7,640 bases of DNA. It comes from Deltaproteobacteria bacterium (GTDB lineage Bacteria > Desulfobacterota > DSM-4660 > Desulfatiglandales > HGW-15). The notes under the pieces were generated by a model. It was not told the origin of the DNA, made no database searches, and saw only the letters and a program-made list of their open reading frames with translations. This document shows positions 5,917 through 7,640 of this stretch, one piece after another. Each line of letters opens with the position of its first letter. Positions within the stretch are counted from its first letter, which is position 1. Location of the stretch: assembly GCA_016926135.1 (NCBI GenBank), contig JAFGPH010000221.1:1-7640 (forward strand), written 5' to 3'. The translations under genes and the position numbers were made by a program.

Positions 5917-6978
5917 ATGGCCAAGATCATGGTTGGAATCATCGGTGCGGGCGGGTATGGAGGGTGCGGGGCCATCGAGCTTCTGCTGGGCCACCCCGGG
6001 GCGGAGATCCATGCCCTCATCGACAAACAGGACGTAGGCAAACCCATCAGCGACCTCTACCCCCACCTGAAGGGCTTCTGCGACCTGCCCATCATGGATC
6101 CGGCGGATCCGAATCGGCCGGATGACTTCGACGTGGTCTTCTTCGCCACGCCCGACGGCGTGGGCCAGAGGGAGGCCCGTTCCTGGGTCGCGAAGGGCGT
6201 CAAGGTGGTGGACTACAGCGGCGATTTTCGCTTCAACGATCCGGACACGTACAAAGGCTATGCCGCCAGGATCGGCAAGCCCCAGGACCACGCCTCCCCC
6301 GACCTCCTGCCCCGCTCGGTCTATGGCCTGGCCGAACTTCACAGGAAGGAAATCGCGGGCTCGGACCTGGTAGGAAACCCGGGCTGTTTTGCCGTGAGCT
6401 GCATCCTCGGCCTGGCGCCGGCACTCAAGTCAGGGCTCATTGAGACCGGATCGATCATCTGTGACGCCAAGACCGGCGTCTCAGGCGCGGGAAAAACCCC
6501 CAACCCCACCTTCCACTACCCGGCCCGCTATGACGCCATGAATGCCTACAGGATCTCCGGGCACCAGCATGTCTACGAGATTGAGCGAGAGTGCGGCCTC
6601 GTGGCCGGCAACGATATCCGGGTCACCTTTACCCCCCATGTCATCCCCCTTTGCAGAGGCATCCTGACGACCATCTACGGGCAGCTCCAGGCAGGCGAGG
6701 ATGCCGGAACCGCGGAGGAAGCCTACAGGTCATTTTACGGGAGTGAGGCGTTTGTGAGGGTTTTCGGTCCTGGGAAGGTGCTTACCACGGCCGACGTGCG
6801 GGGGAGCAACTTCTGCAATCTCCTGGTGAACGTGGATGACAGGACGGGCAGGCTGATCGTCATCAGCATAATCGACAACCTGGTGAAGGGGCAGGCGGGG
6901 AGCGCGGTCCAGAACATGAACATCATGTTCGGGCTGGACGAGACAGCAGGGCTGCTGCGGCCCGGACAGTATCCATGA
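5917..6978 (+). CDS. argC: N-acetyl-gamma-glutamyl-phosphate reductase (divergent ArgC)
   Basis: A 353-residue protein of normal ArgC length. ArgC reduces N-acetylglutamyl phosphate to the semialdehyde with NADPH, the third step of arginine synthesis, in the cytoplasm. The N-terminal nucleotide-binding fold carries GIIGAGGYGGCGAIELLLGHP (7-27, close to the usual GxxGYxGxEL pattern), VVFFATPDGVG (73-83) and VVDYSGDFRF (97-106). The catalytic cysteine is C157 in GNPGCFA, followed by the domain with DAKTGVSGAGKTP (183-195). The catalytic histidine region reads GHQHVYEIE (215-223) where most ArgC proteins have GHRHxPEI; the histidines remain but Arg and Pro are replaced. VTFTPHVIPLCRGILTTIY (about 236-254) is typical. 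The ATG at 5917 has a strong GGAGAGGAG site six bases upstream. It may be cotranscribed with the NTPase gene. No other arginine gene is in view, so a related acyl-phosphate reductase role cannot be fully excluded. Confidence 0.9.
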   Translation: MAKIMVGIIGAGGYGGCGAIELLLGHPGAEIHALIDKQDVGKPISDLYPHLKGFCDLPIMDPADPNRPDDFDVVFFATPDGVGQREARSWVAKGVKVVDYSGDFRFNDPDTYKGYAARIGKPQDHASPDLLPRSVYGLAELHRKEIAGSDLVGNPGCFAVSCILGLAPALKSGLIETGSIICDAKTGVSGAGKTPNPTFHYPARYDAMNAYRISGHQHVYEIERECGLVAGNDIRVTFTPHVIPLCRGILTTIYGQLQAGEDAGTAEEAYRSFYGSEAFVRVFGPGKVLTTADVRGSNFCNLLVNVDDRTGRLIVISIIDNLVKGQAGSAVQNMNIMFGLDETAGLLRPGQYP

Positions 6979-6981
6979 GGA

Positions 6982-7065
6982 AAGGCTCAAGGTACAAAGT
7001 TCAGGGTTCAAGGAAAGAGGAAAAGAGTCCTTTCGCCTTGCACCTTGCACCGTGACCCTTGCGCC
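6982..7065. repeat. Inverted heptad repeat tract forming a long imperfect hairpin, possible bidirectional terminator
   Basis: The left arm has in-register seven-base units from 6982: AAGGCTC, AAGGTAC, AAAGTTC, AGGGTTC and AAGGAAA. The right arm carries the same kind of units on the opposite strand, such as AAGGGTC, ACGGTGC, AAGGTGC and AAGGCGA, ending near 7065. The arms pair in one register around the loop at 7022-7027. The pairs are 7010-7013 with 7036-7039, 7016-7021 with 7028-7033 (one G-U), 7002-7007 with 7042-7047 (one G-U), 6988-6992 with 7057-7061 and 6984-6986 with 7063-7065, with small mismatches between. The tract fills the gap between convergent genes, so it may end transcription from both sides, but no clear T-run follows the stem. 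Confidence 0.6.
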
Positions 7066-7640
7066 CTATTTGATACACACCTTCCTGACCTGAAGCAGAT
7101 CCGTTATCCCCAGCATGGTCTTCCGGATGCCGTCCTGCATCAGGGTGGTCATGCCGTCCTTCACGGCCTGATCCCTGAGTTCCTCCATCTTGGCCCGGCC
7201 CTGGATCAGATTCTTCATCTTGTCCGTGCCGGCCAGGATTTCGTGGAGACCGGTCCTGCCCCTGTATCCCGTGTTCCCGCACTTGGTACAACCCTTGGGC
7301 TTGTAAAGCACGAGATCGTCGTTGTAAGGGAACCCCAGGGCATCGAAGTCGCCCTCATAGGCCCTCTCCAGGGCATCGTACTCCTCCCTGGAGGGATGGT
7401 ACTTCTCCTTGCAGTCCTTGCACAGGGTCCTGCAGAGACGCTGGGCCAGGATGCCCAGGAGCGCATCCGCAAAGTTAAAGGGATCCATGCCCATGTCCAG
7501 GAGTCGGGTGATGGTCTCGGGGGCGCTGTTCGTGTGGAGGGTACTGAAAACGAGATGGCCGGTAAGGGAGGCCTCGATCCCGGTGGCCACGGTCTCGTGG
7601 TCCCGCATCTCGCCCACCATGATCACGTCGGGGTCCTGCC
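7066..7640 (-). CDS. Type II/IV secretion-type assembly ATPase, GspE/PulE/PilB family (5' end outside window)
   Basis: The last 191 residues of a hexameric assembly ATPase that powers type IV pilus or type II secretion pseudopilus extension at the inner membrane's cytoplasmic face. The visible part begins at the Walker B segment ([12 protein letters not shown]), followed by the family's His box ([12 protein letters not shown]) and the [16 protein letters not shown] segment. [17 protein letters not shown] and [20 protein letters not shown] provide the CxxC pairs of the C-terminal zinc-binding element found in GspE and PilB. The end, with [26 protein letters not shown], is typical of the family. 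The Walker A loop and N-terminal domains lie beyond the right edge, so PilB and GspE cannot be told apart here. No pilus or secretion neighbour is visible. The gene converges on argC, separated by the 87-base hairpin tract. Confidence 0.93.
   Translation of the reverse strand, partial: QDPDVIMVGEMRDHETVATGIEASLTGHLVFSTLHTNSAPETITRLLDMGMDPFNFADALLGILAQRLCRTLCKDCKEKYHPSREEYDALERAYEGDFDALGFPYNDDLVLYKPKGCTKCGNTGYRGRTGLHEILAGTDKMKNLIQGRAKMEELRDQAVKDGMTTLMQDGIRKTMLGITDLLQVRKVCIK

Noticed and set aside
5863..6047. Minus-strand open frames with NLEPSTLHPVC-like ends near argC
   Set aside because: These residues are translations of the heptad repeat running into the argC antisense strand, not real proteins.

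Overview
The window looks like chromosomal DNA from an anaerobic Gram-negative bacterium. A Desulfobacterota (former Deltaproteobacteria) or related lineage is the best guess. The reasons are a large two-headed acyl-CoA dehydratase/benzoyl-CoA reductase type activase, a B12-type radical SAM protein, a divergent ArgC, a PilB/GspE-type ATPase, and heptanucleotide repeats between genes. This is inference from gene content and style; there is no rRNA or other taxonomic marker. No tRNA, rRNA, insertion sequence, phage gene or CRISPR array was seen.

Layout: positions 1-4579 hold four genes on the minus strand. In transcription order they are a radical SAM protein (4579-2909), a membrane histidine kinase (2814-1843), an OmpR/PhoB-family response regulator (1834-1097) and a CoA-enzyme activase (from 1122, running off the left edge). 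Kinase and regulator are 8 bases apart, and the regulator overlaps the activase by 26 bases, so at least these three are probably cotranscribed. The 94-base gap after the radical SAM gene suggests the whole set may be one operon. The ~240-base divergent region (4580-4815) holds a good plus-strand promoter. It also holds, on the minus strand, three 11-bp tandem units ending 6 bp before a TATACT box, which resembles a PhoB-type operator.

Positions 4816-6978 hold two plus-strand genes: a short YchF/OLA1-like P-loop NTPase with a degenerate G3 motif, and a divergent argC. A 54-base gap carrying heptad repeats separates them. A convergent type II/IV secretion ATPase (7640-7066, N-terminus outside the window) faces argC. 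The 87-base gap between them is filled with the same heptad repeats in inverted orientation, able to fold into one long imperfect hairpin.

Working model (inference): the kinase and regulator sense a membrane or envelope signal and control their own operon through the 11-bp repeats. The operon pairs an ATP-driven low-potential electron-transfer activase with a membrane-associated radical SAM enzyme. The NTPase and ArgC look like housekeeping or paralogous genes not functionally linked to that operon.
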